A stretch of DNA of 10,873 bases, from NCBI GenBank assembly GCA_031277435.1, contig JAITMI010000336.1:1-10873 (forward strand). The letters run 5' to 3'. Within the stretch, counting starts at the first letter, position 1. Every line of letters starts with the position of its first letter. The DNA is from Pseudomonadales bacterium (GTDB lineage Bacteria; Pseudomonadota; Gammaproteobacteria; Pseudomonadales; Pseudohongiellaceae). A program made the position numbers and the translations under genes. Below, in pieces: positions 1 through 6,383 of the stretch. The notes beneath the pieces were generated by a model. The model had not been told where the DNA came from. It did not search any database and saw only the letters and a program-made list of their open reading frames with translations.

Positions 1-510
1 AAACATCTGGGCCGCTACATTCAGCGCAAACTCAAGGTGACGGACGAGGACATCGTGTTATGGGACGGCGCCTGTATCGTGCATGAGGAATTCAAGACGC
101 GCGCGCTCTTGGACATGAAGCATCTTTACCCCGATGCCGCGGTGCTGGCGCATCCGGAGTCGCCGCTGCCGGTGTTGGAACTGGCGGATGTGGTGGGTTC
201 GACCACGCAGATCATCCGCGCCGCGCAGGAGCGCCCCGAGCGGCGTTTCATCGTGGCCACCGACCACGGCATTTTCTACAAATTGCAGCAGCAGGCGCCG
301 GGCAAGGAATTCATCATGGCGCCCACTTCGGGCGAGGGCGCCACCTGCCGCTCTTGCGCGCAATGTCCGTGGATGGGAATGAACGGTCTCGGGAATTTGT
401 ACGAATCGCTGCTACACGGCAGCAATGAGGTGGTGGTTGACCCCGCGCTGGGTAAACAGGCGCTCGTGCCCTTGCAGCGCATGTTGGCGTTTCGCGCCGC
501 GCAGCGCTAA
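1..510 (+). CDS. nadA: Quinolinate synthase NadA, 3' part (5' end outside window)
   Basis: NadA condenses iminoaspartate with dihydroxyacetone phosphate to give quinolinate, the pyridine-ring step of de novo NAD synthesis. It is a cytoplasmic enzyme carrying one [4Fe-4S] cluster. The frame is open from base 1, so the gene enters from the left; 169 codons are present, about half of a family member of roughly 350 residues. Visible landmarks are the GACIVHEEF segment, with the middle conserved cysteine at window residue 25, an AHPESP motif, VGSTTQII, and near the end the [13 protein letters not shown] block with three cysteines spaced C-x2-C-x2-C (bases 346–366). The last of these is the usual cluster ligand. 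The in-frame GTG at base 37 lies inside conserved sequence and is not the start. The TAA stop overlaps the stop of the convergent bepA gene, leaving no room for a dedicated terminator between them. Confidence 0.97.
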   Translation, partial: KHLGRYIQRKLKVTDEDIVLWDGACIVHEEFKTRALLDMKHLYPDAAVLAHPESPLPVLELADVVGSTTQIIRAAQERPERRFIVATDHGIFYKLQQQAPGKEFIMAPTSGEGATCRSCAQCPWMGMNGLGNLYESLLHGSNEVVVDPALGKQALVPLQRMLAFRAAQR

Positions 511-1961
511 CGATAAAACTCTTTTTCAATCGCGGCGATGTAGTCGAGGCGCTGGCGCAGGCGCGCTACGCTCAGTTGATCGCGTTCCAGATTCAGCGCG
601 AGATTGATCTGTTCCCTGGCGCGCGTGAAATCCCCCACGGCAATAAAGTATTCGGCGCGCGCCTGATGCACCTTGGCGATGTTGCCGGCCAGGCCCTGCA
701 CTTCGGCGAGGTCGTACCAAAGCTGCACGTCGTCGGGGTATTGCGCGGAATGTTTGTCGAGGACAGCCGCCGCTTCGGCATAGCTGCCGGCCTTGGTCAG
801 CGCGGTGGCGTAGGCCATGGTCAAGGGATGATTGCCGGGGTTGATGCGCAGGTTGCTTTCCAGAATCTGGAACGCGCGCGGATAATTTTTGGACGCGACC
901 GCGATGTCAGCGGCGAGCAGCGCGTAAGTGATGCGCGTGGGTTCCTTGGCGAGTAGCGCATCGAGACTTTCGCTGGCTTGCACCACTTGCCCCGTTTGCA
1001 ATTGCGCCAGCGCGATGCCATAGCGCGCGGCATCGGCGGCGACGCCGGTAAGCTGCGGCAAGTCGCGTTGACGCGAGCTGATTTCACCTTCGAGATTGCT
1101 GGCGTAGTGGATGCGCACGCGCTCGCGCATCAGGAAAAATTCGAGATTCGGCAGGGTATCGAGCGTGGGATAAGCGCGCGCGCGGTTGCGGCTGTCGGCG
1201 ATGCGGTTTTCGTCCAAGGGGTGAGTGGAGATAAATTCCGGCACCCGCTGCGACAAGGTGCGGGTGCGCAGCATCTGCTCGAACATGCCGGCCATGTCGC
1301 TGGGGTTGAAGCCGGCGCTATAGAGATTGCGGATGCCGACGCGGTCGGCTTCTTCTTCATTGCTGCGCGAAAAACGCAGTTGGTTGTCGATCGACAGCGC
1401 CTGGCTGGTCGCCAGCGCCGCCTGGCCGGCCTCGCCGCCCACGGTGGCCATGATGACCAGGCTGGCGAGCAGCCCGGCCATGTTGGGGATGGTGCTGCGG
1501 CGCTGTTCCTCGATGCCGCGCGCGTAATGGCGCTGGCTGAGGTGCGCCAATTCGTGCGCCAGAACGGAAGCGAACTGGCCTTCGTTCTGCGCGTACAGGA
1601 ACAGGCCCGCGTTCACCCCGACGATGCCGCCCGGCGCGGCGAAGGCGTTGAGCACCGGGCTGTCGATCAAGGCGAAGGCGAGGCGATGGTCGGTAAGCTC
1701 CGAGGTGGAAGCCAGCCGGTAGCTGAGGCTGGCGACGTATTCGGCGATCAAGGGATCGTTGAGCAGCGGCGTCTGCGCGCGCACCGAGCGTAAAAATTCG
1801 CGCCCGAAGCGATATTCCTGTTCAGTGGAAATGGTGCCCGAGAGGCTGTCGCCGAGCACCGGCAGATTCACTTGCGCCAGCGCGGGCGCGCTCAGGGCCA
1901 CGAGCAGCGCGCTCAAGGCGGCGGCGCGGGCAAGTGGTTTGGCTTTGGTCGTCATCGGCAT
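507..1961 (-). CDS. bepA: BepA-like M48 metalloprotease with C-terminal TPR region
   Basis: BepA (formerly YfgC) is a periplasmic zinc protease and chaperone that promotes LptD and BAM-dependent outer-membrane protein assembly and degrades stalled substrates. The ATG at 1961 is chosen: it gives 484 residues with a typical signal peptide ([20 protein letters not shown], cleavage near ALA-Q) and has an AGG eight bases upstream. An in-frame TTG at 1997 would add 12 residues ahead of the signal and is less likely. With this start the zinc motif HELAH falls at residues 136–140, the numbering I recall for E. coli BepA. The third ligand region NEEEADR is near 201–207, and the HPLDENR motif places a histidine at 247, matching the E. 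coli His246 regulatory and zinc residue. The last ~170 residues are helical repeats of TPR type (for example [18 protein letters not shown] and [20 protein letters not shown]). It is transcribed divergently from tusA. Family assignment is firm; the physiological role is inferred from E. coli. Confidence 0.95.
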   Translation of the reverse strand: MPMTTKAKPLARAAALSALLVALSAPALAQVNLPVLGDSLSGTISTEQEYRFGREFLRSVRAQTPLLNDPLIAEYVASLSYRLASTSELTDHRLAFALIDSPVLNAFAAPGGIVGVNAGLFLYAQNEGQFASVLAHELAHLSQRHYARGIEEQRRSTIPNMAGLLASLVIMATVGGEAGQAALATSQALSIDNQLRFSRSNEEEADRVGIRNLYSAGFNPSDMAGMFEQMLRTRTLSQRVPEFISTHPLDENRIADSRNRARAYPTLDTLPNLEFFLMRERVRIHYASNLEGEISSRQRDLPQLTGVAADAARYGIALAQLQTGQVVQASESLDALLAKEPTRITYALLAADIAVASKNYPRAFQILESNLRINPGNHPLTMAYATALTKAGSYAEAAAVLDKHSAQYPDDVQLWYDLAEVQGLAGNIAKVHQARAEYFIAVGDFTRAREQINLALNLERDQLSVARLRQRLDYIAAIEKEFYR

Positions 1962-2049
1962 GGCTGGAGCCTGTGGCAGTAGGCGAACGGGAAACAATTG
2001 CGCCGATATTACGCCTTATGCCGCCCTTGAATAAGCCCTGGCGGGGATA

Positions 2050-2065
2050 ATCAGCGTTTGCTGAT
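2050..2065. promoter_or_regulatory. Perfect 6-bp inverted repeat in the bepA/tusA divergent region
   Basis: ATCAGC and GCTGAT are separated by the loop GTTT, giving a perfect six-base-pair dyad in the 150 bp between the divergent bepA and tusA genes. No T-run follows on either strand, so it does not look like a terminator. It could be an operator for a regulator acting on either gene, or chance. I saw no convincing full -35/-10 pair for bepA on the minus strand. A TAATAT hexamer lies on that strand (around 2007–2012) but lacks a good -35 partner. Confidence 0.3.
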
Positions 2066-2097
2066 CGCAATCACTCGGTTTTTGGGCGGCGCGTGGG

Positions 2098-2103
2098 TAG
2101 AAT
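2098..2103 (+). promoter_or_regulatory. Candidate -10 box (TAGAAT) directly before tusA
   Basis: TAGAAT matches the sigma-70 -10 consensus at five of six positions and ends eight bases before the tusA ATG. No good -35 hexamer sits 15–18 bases upstream; the best-placed stretches are TCGGTT and CGGTTT. If this box is used, transcription would begin within a few bases of the ATG and the mRNA would be leaderless or nearly so. That fits the absence of a Shine–Dalgarno sequence before tusA. The promoter is a prediction from sequence only. Confidence 0.35.
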
Positions 2104-2111
2104 AACGCGCC

Positions 2112-2345
2112 ATGACGATACACGCTGACCAAGAGTTGGACCTTTGCGGCCTCACCTGCCCAATGCCGCTACTCAAAACCAAGCAAGCCCTCAACCGCAT
2201 GGAGCCCGGCAAGGTCATTCTGGTAAAAGCCACTGACCCCGGCTCCGAACGCGATTTCCAGGTATTCGCAACGCAAAGCGGCGTCGCGCTGCTGCGCATG
2301 GAGCGGATCGACGACATCTTCAGCTACTGGCTGCGCAAACCCTGA
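2112..2345 (+). CDS. tusA: TusA-family sulfur carrier protein
   Basis: TusA-family proteins carry a cysteine persulfide and pass sulfur on, in E. coli for 2-thiouridine in tRNA and for molybdenum cofactor formation. This 77-residue protein has the size of the single-domain family. It carries the signature CPMP (Cys16-Pro-Met-Pro) in the context LDLCGLTCPMPLLKTKQAL; Cys16 is the expected persulfide residue, and a second cysteine, Cys12, lies just upstream. The rest follows the expected two-helix, four-strand pattern (KVILVKATDPGSERDF is a typical strand-loop segment). There is no recognisable ribosome binding site; a TAGAAT box ends eight bases before the ATG. perM starts 33 bases downstream on the same strand. 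Pseudomonas, from memory, has the same neighbour order, and its TusA-like protein at this locus is linked to molybdenum homeostasis rather than tRNA thiolation, so the exact role here is open. Confidence 0.9.
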   Translation: MTIHADQELDLCGLTCPMPLLKTKQALNRMEPGKVILVKATDPGSERDFQVFATQSGVALLRMERIDDIFSYWLRKP

Positions 2346-2378
2346 ACGCAGACGCCCCACACGGATTGAACTCTCGCC

Positions 2379-3473
2379 ATGATCGAGCTATTTCGCGGCC
2401 TTTATCAGCGCTATTTTTCCGAGCAGGAAGCCATCATCTTCAGCTTGCTGCTGGTGATTTTCTTCAGCGTGCTGTGGACCATCGGCAGCATCATCGCGCC
2501 CTTGCTGTGGAGCCTGGTGCTGGCCTATCTGCTGCAAGGCATGGTCAATGCGCTGGAGCGGCTGCGGATGCCGCATCATCTGGCGGTGTACCTGGTGTAT
2601 TGCCTGTTTCTGGGCGTGACCTTTTTGAGCCTCTTGGTATTTTTGCCGTTCTCCTTCAACCGGCTGGCGGGGCTGGTCAACGATCTGCCGAAAATGATGG
2701 ATCAACTGCGCAACCTGGTATTGCTGTTGCCGCAGAATTATCCGGATGTGTTTTCCGTCGAACAGGTGCAGCGCTGGTTCAACGTCTTGCAGAATGGGCT
2801 GATGAGCTGGGGGCAGGCGCTCTTGTCGCAGTCGATGTCGAGTTTTCCGCGCCTCATCACCTGGATGGTGTACACGGTGCTGGTGCCGATTCTGGTGTTC
2901 TTCATGCTGAAGGACTCGAAAAAGCTCTTGATCTGGTTCACCAACTGGCTGCCGGAGCGGCGTCCGATCATGGCGCAGGTGTGGCAGGAAATGAACGATC
3001 AGCTTTCCAACTACATCCGCGGCAAGGCGCTGCAAATCGTGATCGTCGGCGTGGTGGCCTTCGCCTTGTTCGCTCTGATGGGCCTCAACTATGCCTTGCT
3101 CTTGGCGGTGCTGGTGGCGCTGTCGATCATCGTGCCCTACGTGGGCGTTACCGCCGTGTCGGTGCCGGTGTTGCTGGTGGCGTTTTTCCAGTGGGGTTTT
3201 AGCGCTGATCTCTACCAATTCGTGATCGCGTTTCTGATCTTGCACGCGCTCGACGGCAACTTGCTGGTGCCCTTGATCTTCTCCGAAACCGTCAACCTGC
3301 ACCCCATCGCCATCATCGCTTCGGTGCTGGTGTTCGGCGGGCTGTGGGGTTTTTGGGGCGTGTTTTTCGCCATTCCGCTCGCCACCTTCATCAAGGCCGT
3401 CATCCACGCCTGGCCGATCAGCCAGACGGCGGAGGAACTGGTCGCCGCGCGCGGAGAATCAACGCAATCCTGA
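2379..3473 (+). CDS. perM: AI-2E/PerM family integral membrane transporter
   Basis: This is a 364-residue, strongly hydrophobic protein of the AI-2E (PerM/TqsA) family, close in length to E. coli PerM (about 350). The N-terminal part has hydrophobic segments at about residues 18–55 and 68–90. A more polar region at about 95–150 follows, then further membrane segments at about 155–178, 217–270 and 278–340. Family hallmarks are FFMLKD (174–179), NYIRGKAL (211–218), VPYVG (252–256), the LDGNLLVPLIFSETVNLHP block (291–309) and GFWGVFFAIPLA (324–335). The substrate is unknown: members have been linked to autoinducer-2 export, Na+/H+ exchange and permease roles. The ribosome binding site is weak. 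The gene lies 33 bases after tusA, so the two are probably co-transcribed. In E. coli perM sits beside bepA, and here only tusA separates them, which supports a long-standing neighbourhood. Confidence 0.92.
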   Translation: MIELFRGLYQRYFSEQEAIIFSLLLVIFFSVLWTIGSIIAPLLWSLVLAYLLQGMVNALERLRMPHHLAVYLVYCLFLGVTFLSLLVFLPFSFNRLAGLVNDLPKMMDQLRNLVLLLPQNYPDVFSVEQVQRWFNVLQNGLMSWGQALLSQSMSSFPRLITWMVYTVLVPILVFFMLKDSKKLLIWFTNWLPERRPIMAQVWQEMNDQLSNYIRGKALQIVIVGVVAFALFALMGLNYALLLAVLVALSIIVPYVGVTAVSVPVLLVAFFQWGFSADLYQFVIAFLILHALDGNLLVPLIFSETVNLHPIAIIASVLVFGGLWGFWGVFFAIPLATFIKAVIHAWPISQTAEELVAARGESTQS

Positions 3474-3505
3474 GGCCAGCCGCGCCTGGGCGCATACCAA
3501 GTTGA

Positions 3506-3549
3506 CGGCGATTCGGCTAAACTCGCCGCCTTTTCCGGCAGGCCGCCGG
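3506..3549 (+). promoter_or_regulatory. Two weak hairpins and a -10-like box in the dapA leader
   Basis: The 92 bases between perM and dapA contain CGGCGA/TCGCCG (six base pairs, 11-base loop, 3506–3528), followed after CC by only four Ts. Next comes CCGGC/GCCGG (five base pairs, five-base loop, 3535–3549). The first could be a poor terminator for perM. The second ends six bases before the dapA Shine–Dalgarno and could affect translation. TAAACT (3518–3523) resembles a -10 box but has no well-spaced -35. All three are low-confidence readings of a GC-rich stretch. Confidence 0.25.
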
Positions 3550-3554
3550 TAGAC

Positions 3555-3560
3555 AAGAGG
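3555..3560 (+). promoter_or_regulatory. Ribosome binding site of dapA
   Basis: AAGAGG lies five bases before the ATG at 3566 and fixes the dapA start. With this start, all catalytic residues fall exactly at the E. coli numbering. Confidence 0.75.
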
Positions 3561-3565
3561 TACAC

Positions 3566-4441
3566 ATGATCACCGGCAGTATCGTGGCGCTCGTCACCCC
3601 CATGACTCCCGACGGCGCCCTGGATTCCCCGGCGCTGAGCCGCTTGGTGGAATGGCACATCACCGAAGGCACCAATGCCATCGTCGCCGTCGGCACTACC
3701 GGCGAATCCGCCACTTTGAGCGTGGAAGAACACGTCGCGGTCATCCGCCAGGTGGTGCAGGTGGCCGCGGGCCGCATTCCGGTGATCGCCGGCACTGGCG
3801 CCAACGCCACCTCCGAAGCGATCGAGTGGACCGAAGCCGCGCGCCAGGCGGGCGCCGATGCCTGCCTGTTAGTCACCCCGTACTACAACAAGCCCAGCCA
3901 GCGCGGCCTGTATGAACACCACAAGGCCATCGCCGAAGCGGTGGACATTCCGCAGATTCTCTACAACGTACCGGGCCGCACCGCCTGCGACATGCTGCCG
4001 GACACCATCGCCAAACTGGCCGAAATTCCCAACATCACCGGCGTCAAGGAAGCCACCGGCAGCCTCGAACGCGGCCGCCAGGTGTTGCAACTGGTACCGG
4101 AGGGTTTCGCCGTGTATTCCGGCGACGACGCCAGCGCCCTGGAACTGATTTTACTTGGCGCCAAGGGGAACATTTCGGTGACGGCCAATGTCATACCGCG
4201 GGTGATGAGCGAGATTTGCCGCCTGGGCCTGGCTGGCGAGGCGGACGCGGCGCGGGCCTTGAACGCGCGCATCGCCGCCTTGCACAAGGATCTGTTCCTC
4301 GAATCCAACCCGGTGCCGGTAAAATGGGCGCTCAAGGAAATGGGGCTGATCCAAAGCGGCATCCGTCTGCCGCTGGTGGAACTTGATCCCATCTATCACG
4401 AACCCCTGCGCCAGACCCTGCGGGCCTGCGCCGAGTCATGA
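3566..4441 (+). CDS. dapA: 4-hydroxy-tetrahydrodipicolinate synthase DapA
   Basis: DapA condenses pyruvate with aspartate semialdehyde, the first committed step of the diaminopimelate/lysine pathway that feeds peptidoglycan and protein synthesis. It is a cytoplasmic TIM-barrel enzyme, normally a homotetramer. The protein has 291 residues against 292 in E. coli. The key residues sit at the same positions: Thr44 and Thr45 in GTTGES, Tyr107 in TPYYNKP, Tyr133 in YNVPGRT with Arg138, and the Schiff-base lysine Lys161 in GVKEATG. SGDD (from about residue 186) and the GNISVTANV segment are also typical. Lysine feedback inhibition is a family property that cannot be judged here. The start has a good ribosome binding site. 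The stop overlaps the bamC start in an ATGA tetranucleotide, as expected for translational coupling. dapA–bamC–purC is also the E. coli order. Confidence 0.98.
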   Translation: MITGSIVALVTPMTPDGALDSPALSRLVEWHITEGTNAIVAVGTTGESATLSVEEHVAVIRQVVQVAAGRIPVIAGTGANATSEAIEWTEAARQAGADACLLVTPYYNKPSQRGLYEHHKAIAEAVDIPQILYNVPGRTACDMLPDTIAKLAEIPNITGVKEATGSLERGRQVLQLVPEGFAVYSGDDASALELILLGAKGNISVTANVIPRVMSEICRLGLAGEADAARALNARIAALHKDLFLESNPVPVKWALKEMGLIQSGIRLPLVELDPIYHEPLRQTLRACAES

Positions 4442-5568
4442 GGTTGACCGTTTTGTTTCGCCGTATTGCTTTGTGTGTCCGCGCGCCGCTGTTGAGCCTG
4501 CTCGCGTTGTTGACCTTACAGTCCTGTTCGATGATCGCCAAAGTGCCGGGCGGAGATCGCCTGGCCGGCGAGGACGGCGTGTTCCGTGATCGCAAGGGCG
4601 ATTATCTCGAAGCCGAGACCATCGCCCGCACCGAAATTCCCGAAGGGCTTGATGGCTACATCATCGACGACCTCCTGGTCATCCCCGCGGTGCCCGCCGC
4701 CGCCGATCAAACCTTCCTCGACCCGCCGCGTCCGCGCGCCATCGAAGGCCGCTCCGACCGTGAAGTAGTAATCCAGAGTATGCAAGGCCGTAGCTGGATC
4801 ATCGTCGATGTGAGCCCGAGCCAAGTATGGCCGCGCATCCGCGATTACTGGGTATCGCAAGGCGTGGAAATCGCCGCCGAAAACCCCACCGCCGGCATCA
4901 TGCAAACCGGCTGGTTCGTGCGTAGCGGCAACGTCATCAGCCGCGATCGCGTGCGCGTCACGGTGGAAACCGGGTTCCAGAACAACAGTTCCGAAATTCG
5001 CATATTGCAAATGTCGCAGCCGCAGGCAACGCCGCCGCTCGACGTATCCTGGCCGGCGGCCTCGCAGGAGAGCGAGGTCGAAAGTCAGCTCGTCACCGAA
5101 CTGGCGGGTTATCTCGCCGATGTGGCGGATCTCTATACCGCTTCCTCGGTATCCTTCCTGGCCGGCAATATTTCCAGCGAAGGCAAGGCCGCGCTGCAAA
5201 CCCGCGCTGACGGCAGCGAGGTGCTGCTATTGCAATCCAGCTACGAGCGCGCCTGGGCGGCGGTGTCGCGCGCCTTGTTGCGCGCCAACGTGCTCATTGA
5301 TGAACAGGATTCCGCCACCGGCCTTATCGACGTGCACTATCTGCCCGGCATGGGCGAGGAGCAAGCGGAGGACGAGCCCGGCTTTTTTGGCCGTTTATTC
5401 TCCTTCGGCGATGATCTCCCCGAGCCCGAGCCCCTGCAAGTGCGCGTGCGCCAGGGCGATGCCGGCGTCGAAGTGGATATCAGCCCCGCCAGTGGCGCGA
5501 GCGCGCAAGGCGGAGGCGAAACGCCCGCCAGCCGCTTGCTGCAACTGATCCGCAATACCATTGCCTGA
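4438..5568 (+). CDS. bamC: Outer-membrane assembly lipoprotein BamC
   Basis: BamC (NlpB) is an accessory lipoprotein of the BAM complex that inserts beta-barrel proteins into the outer membrane. The 376-residue product starts with a basic, hydrophobic signal peptide ending in LQSC. Cys30 would be the lipidated residue, and Ser31 at +2 favours the outer membrane. Gln at -2 of the lipobox is unusual but tolerated. After it comes the unstructured N-terminal region with RDRKGDYLEAE (50–60), which in E. coli binds BamD. Two helix-grip-like halves follow, roughly 107–235 and 255–376. The second contains an acidic, Gly/Pro-containing insert (about 303–333), and the whole is about 30 residues longer than E. 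coli BamC. The ATG overlaps the dapA stop (ATGA). Sequence divergence in this family is high; the lipobox, the two-domain layout and the position between dapA and purC together make the call. Confidence 0.9.
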   Translation: MRLTVLFRRIALCVRAPLLSLLALLTLQSCSMIAKVPGGDRLAGEDGVFRDRKGDYLEAETIARTEIPEGLDGYIIDDLLVIPAVPAAADQTFLDPPRPRAIEGRSDREVVIQSMQGRSWIIVDVSPSQVWPRIRDYWVSQGVEIAAENPTAGIMQTGWFVRSGNVISRDRVRVTVETGFQNNSSEIRILQMSQPQATPPLDVSWPAASQESEVESQLVTELAGYLADVADLYTASSVSFLAGNISSEGKAALQTRADGSEVLLLQSSYERAWAAVSRALLRANVLIDEQDSATGLIDVHYLPGMGEEQAEDEPGFFGRLFSFGDDLPEPEPLQVRVRQGDAGVEVDISPASGASAQGGGETPASRLLQLIRNTIA

Positions 5569-5592
5569 GCCCGTGGCGGGCCGTGTTTTTTT
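5569..5592 (+). terminator. Probable intrinsic terminator after bamC
   Basis: Directly after the bamC stop, GCCCG and CGGGC (5569–5573 and 5577–5581) form a five-base-pair GC stem with a TGG loop. Four bases later comes a run of seven Ts (5586–5592). The stem is short and the T-run slightly displaced, so termination may be partial. It would separate dapA–bamC transcription from purC, or act as an attenuator. Confidence 0.45.
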
Positions 5593-5637
5593 CAATACTT
5601 TCGTTACAAAAGTTTTCTTTCCAAAAGTTTTCTTTCC
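5593..5637 (+). repeat. Tandem 15-bp repeat in the purC leader
   Basis: AAAAGTTTTCTTTCC occurs twice, perfectly and back to back (5608–5622 and 5623–5637). The 15 bases before (5593–5607) match it at 9 of 15 positions and may be a degraded third unit. Each perfect copy contains the odd palindrome AAAA-G-TTTT. The stretch is markedly AT-rich against its surroundings and ends eight bases before the purC ribosome binding site. It could hold regulator binding sites, part of the promoter, or a replication-slippage product. It does not match the enteric PurR box. Confidence 0.85.
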
Positions 5638-5644
5638 ATAGCCC

Positions 5645-5648
5645 GGAG
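5645..5648 (+). promoter_or_regulatory. Ribosome binding site of purC
   Basis: GGAG lies five bases before the ATG at 5654 and supports this start, which also gives the standard short N-terminus ahead of the GKAKSVY motif. Confidence 0.7.
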
Positions 5649-5653
5649 CACAC

Positions 5654-6373
5654 ATGGAAAAACGCGAACTGATTTATACCGGCAAGGCCAAAAGCGTCTA
5701 CCGCACGGACGATCCCGATCTGTTCGTGATGCACTACCGCAACGACACCTCCGCCTTCGACGGCGCCAAGGTAGAAAAGCTCAACGACAAGGGCAGGGTG
5801 AACAACCTGTTCAACGCCTTCATCATGGGCAAGCTGGCGCAGGCCGGCATCAAGTCGCACTTCGTCAAGCTGCTCAACGACACCGATTCTCTGGTGCTCA
5901 AGCTCGACATGATTCCCGTGGAATGCGTGGTCCGTAACTACGCCGCCGGCAGCCTGTGCAAGCGTTACGGCATCGCCGAAGGCACTACGATCGAACCGCC
6001 GACCTTCGAATTTTTCCTCAAGAACGACGCCTTGCACGACCCAATGGTCAACGATTCCCACATCATTTCCTTCGGCTGGGCCACCCAGGCGCAGATAGAC
6101 GCCATGAAAGCCCTGACGCTCAACGTGAACGGCGTGCTCAAAGCGCTGTTCGACGCCGCTGGCATGTTGTTGGTGGATTACAAACTCGAATTCGGCATGC
6201 ACGGCGGCGAACTCCTGCTCGGCGACGAATTCAGCCCCGACGGCTGCCGCATCTGGGACAAGGCCACGCGCAAGAAAATGGACAAGGACCGTTTCCGCCA
6301 GGATCTCGGCAACGTGATCGAAGCCTACCGCGAAGTGGGCGAGCGCCTGGGCATCGATTTCAGCCACGGCTGA
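5654..6373 (+). CDS. purC: Phosphoribosylaminoimidazole-succinocarboxamide synthase PurC
   Basis: PurC (SAICAR synthetase) joins aspartate to CAIR using ATP in de novo purine synthesis in the cytoplasm. The 239-residue protein matches the short bacterial single-domain form (237 in E. coli). Visible motifs are the nucleotide-binding GKAKSVY (10–16), DTSAFDG (31–37) with [13 protein letters not shown] beyond it, the signature [14 protein letters not shown] (88–101), the second signature [14 protein letters not shown] (189–202), and KDRFRQDLG (211–219). The start has a well-placed GGAG. A short hairpin with a T-run and a tandem 15-bp repeat separate it from bamC, so purC may have its own promoter or be controlled by attenuation despite sitting in the conserved dapA–bamC–purC order. 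rmuC starts ten bases after the stop. Confidence 0.98.
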   Translation: MEKRELIYTGKAKSVYRTDDPDLFVMHYRNDTSAFDGAKVEKLNDKGRVNNLFNAFIMGKLAQAGIKSHFVKLLNDTDSLVLKLDMIPVECVVRNYAAGSLCKRYGIAEGTTIEPPTFEFFLKNDALHDPMVNDSHIISFGWATQAQIDAMKALTLNVNGVLKALFDAAGMLLVDYKLEFGMHGGELLLGDEFSPDGCRIWDKATRKKMDKDRFRQDLGNVIEAYREVGERLGIDFSHG

Positions 6374-6383
6374 TCCTTCGCGG

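Noticed and set aside
37..39. GTG at 37 as the start of a short gene
   Set aside because: The frame is open to base 1 and the residues before it (GRYIQRKLK) belong to NadA, so this is the interior of a truncated gene.
978..1793. Long plus-strand open frame opposite bepA
   Set aside because: bepA carries the zinc motif and signal peptide on the minus strand. The plus-strand frame is an Ala/Gly/Val-rich shadow typical of GC-rich genes.
2388..3407. Long antisense open frame opposite perM, rich in His and Gln
   Set aside because: Its composition is what hydrophobic Leu/Val/Ala codons give when read on the other strand. perM has clear family motifs throughout, and there is no ribosome binding site.
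3502..3523. TTGACG and TAAACT as a sigma-70 promoter for dapA
   Set aside because: The spacer is only ten bases, far below the 16–18 needed.
5480..6367. Long antisense open frame across the end of bamC and purC
   Set aside because: It crosses two well-recognised genes and the repeat region, and its product resembles nothing known. It is a shadow.
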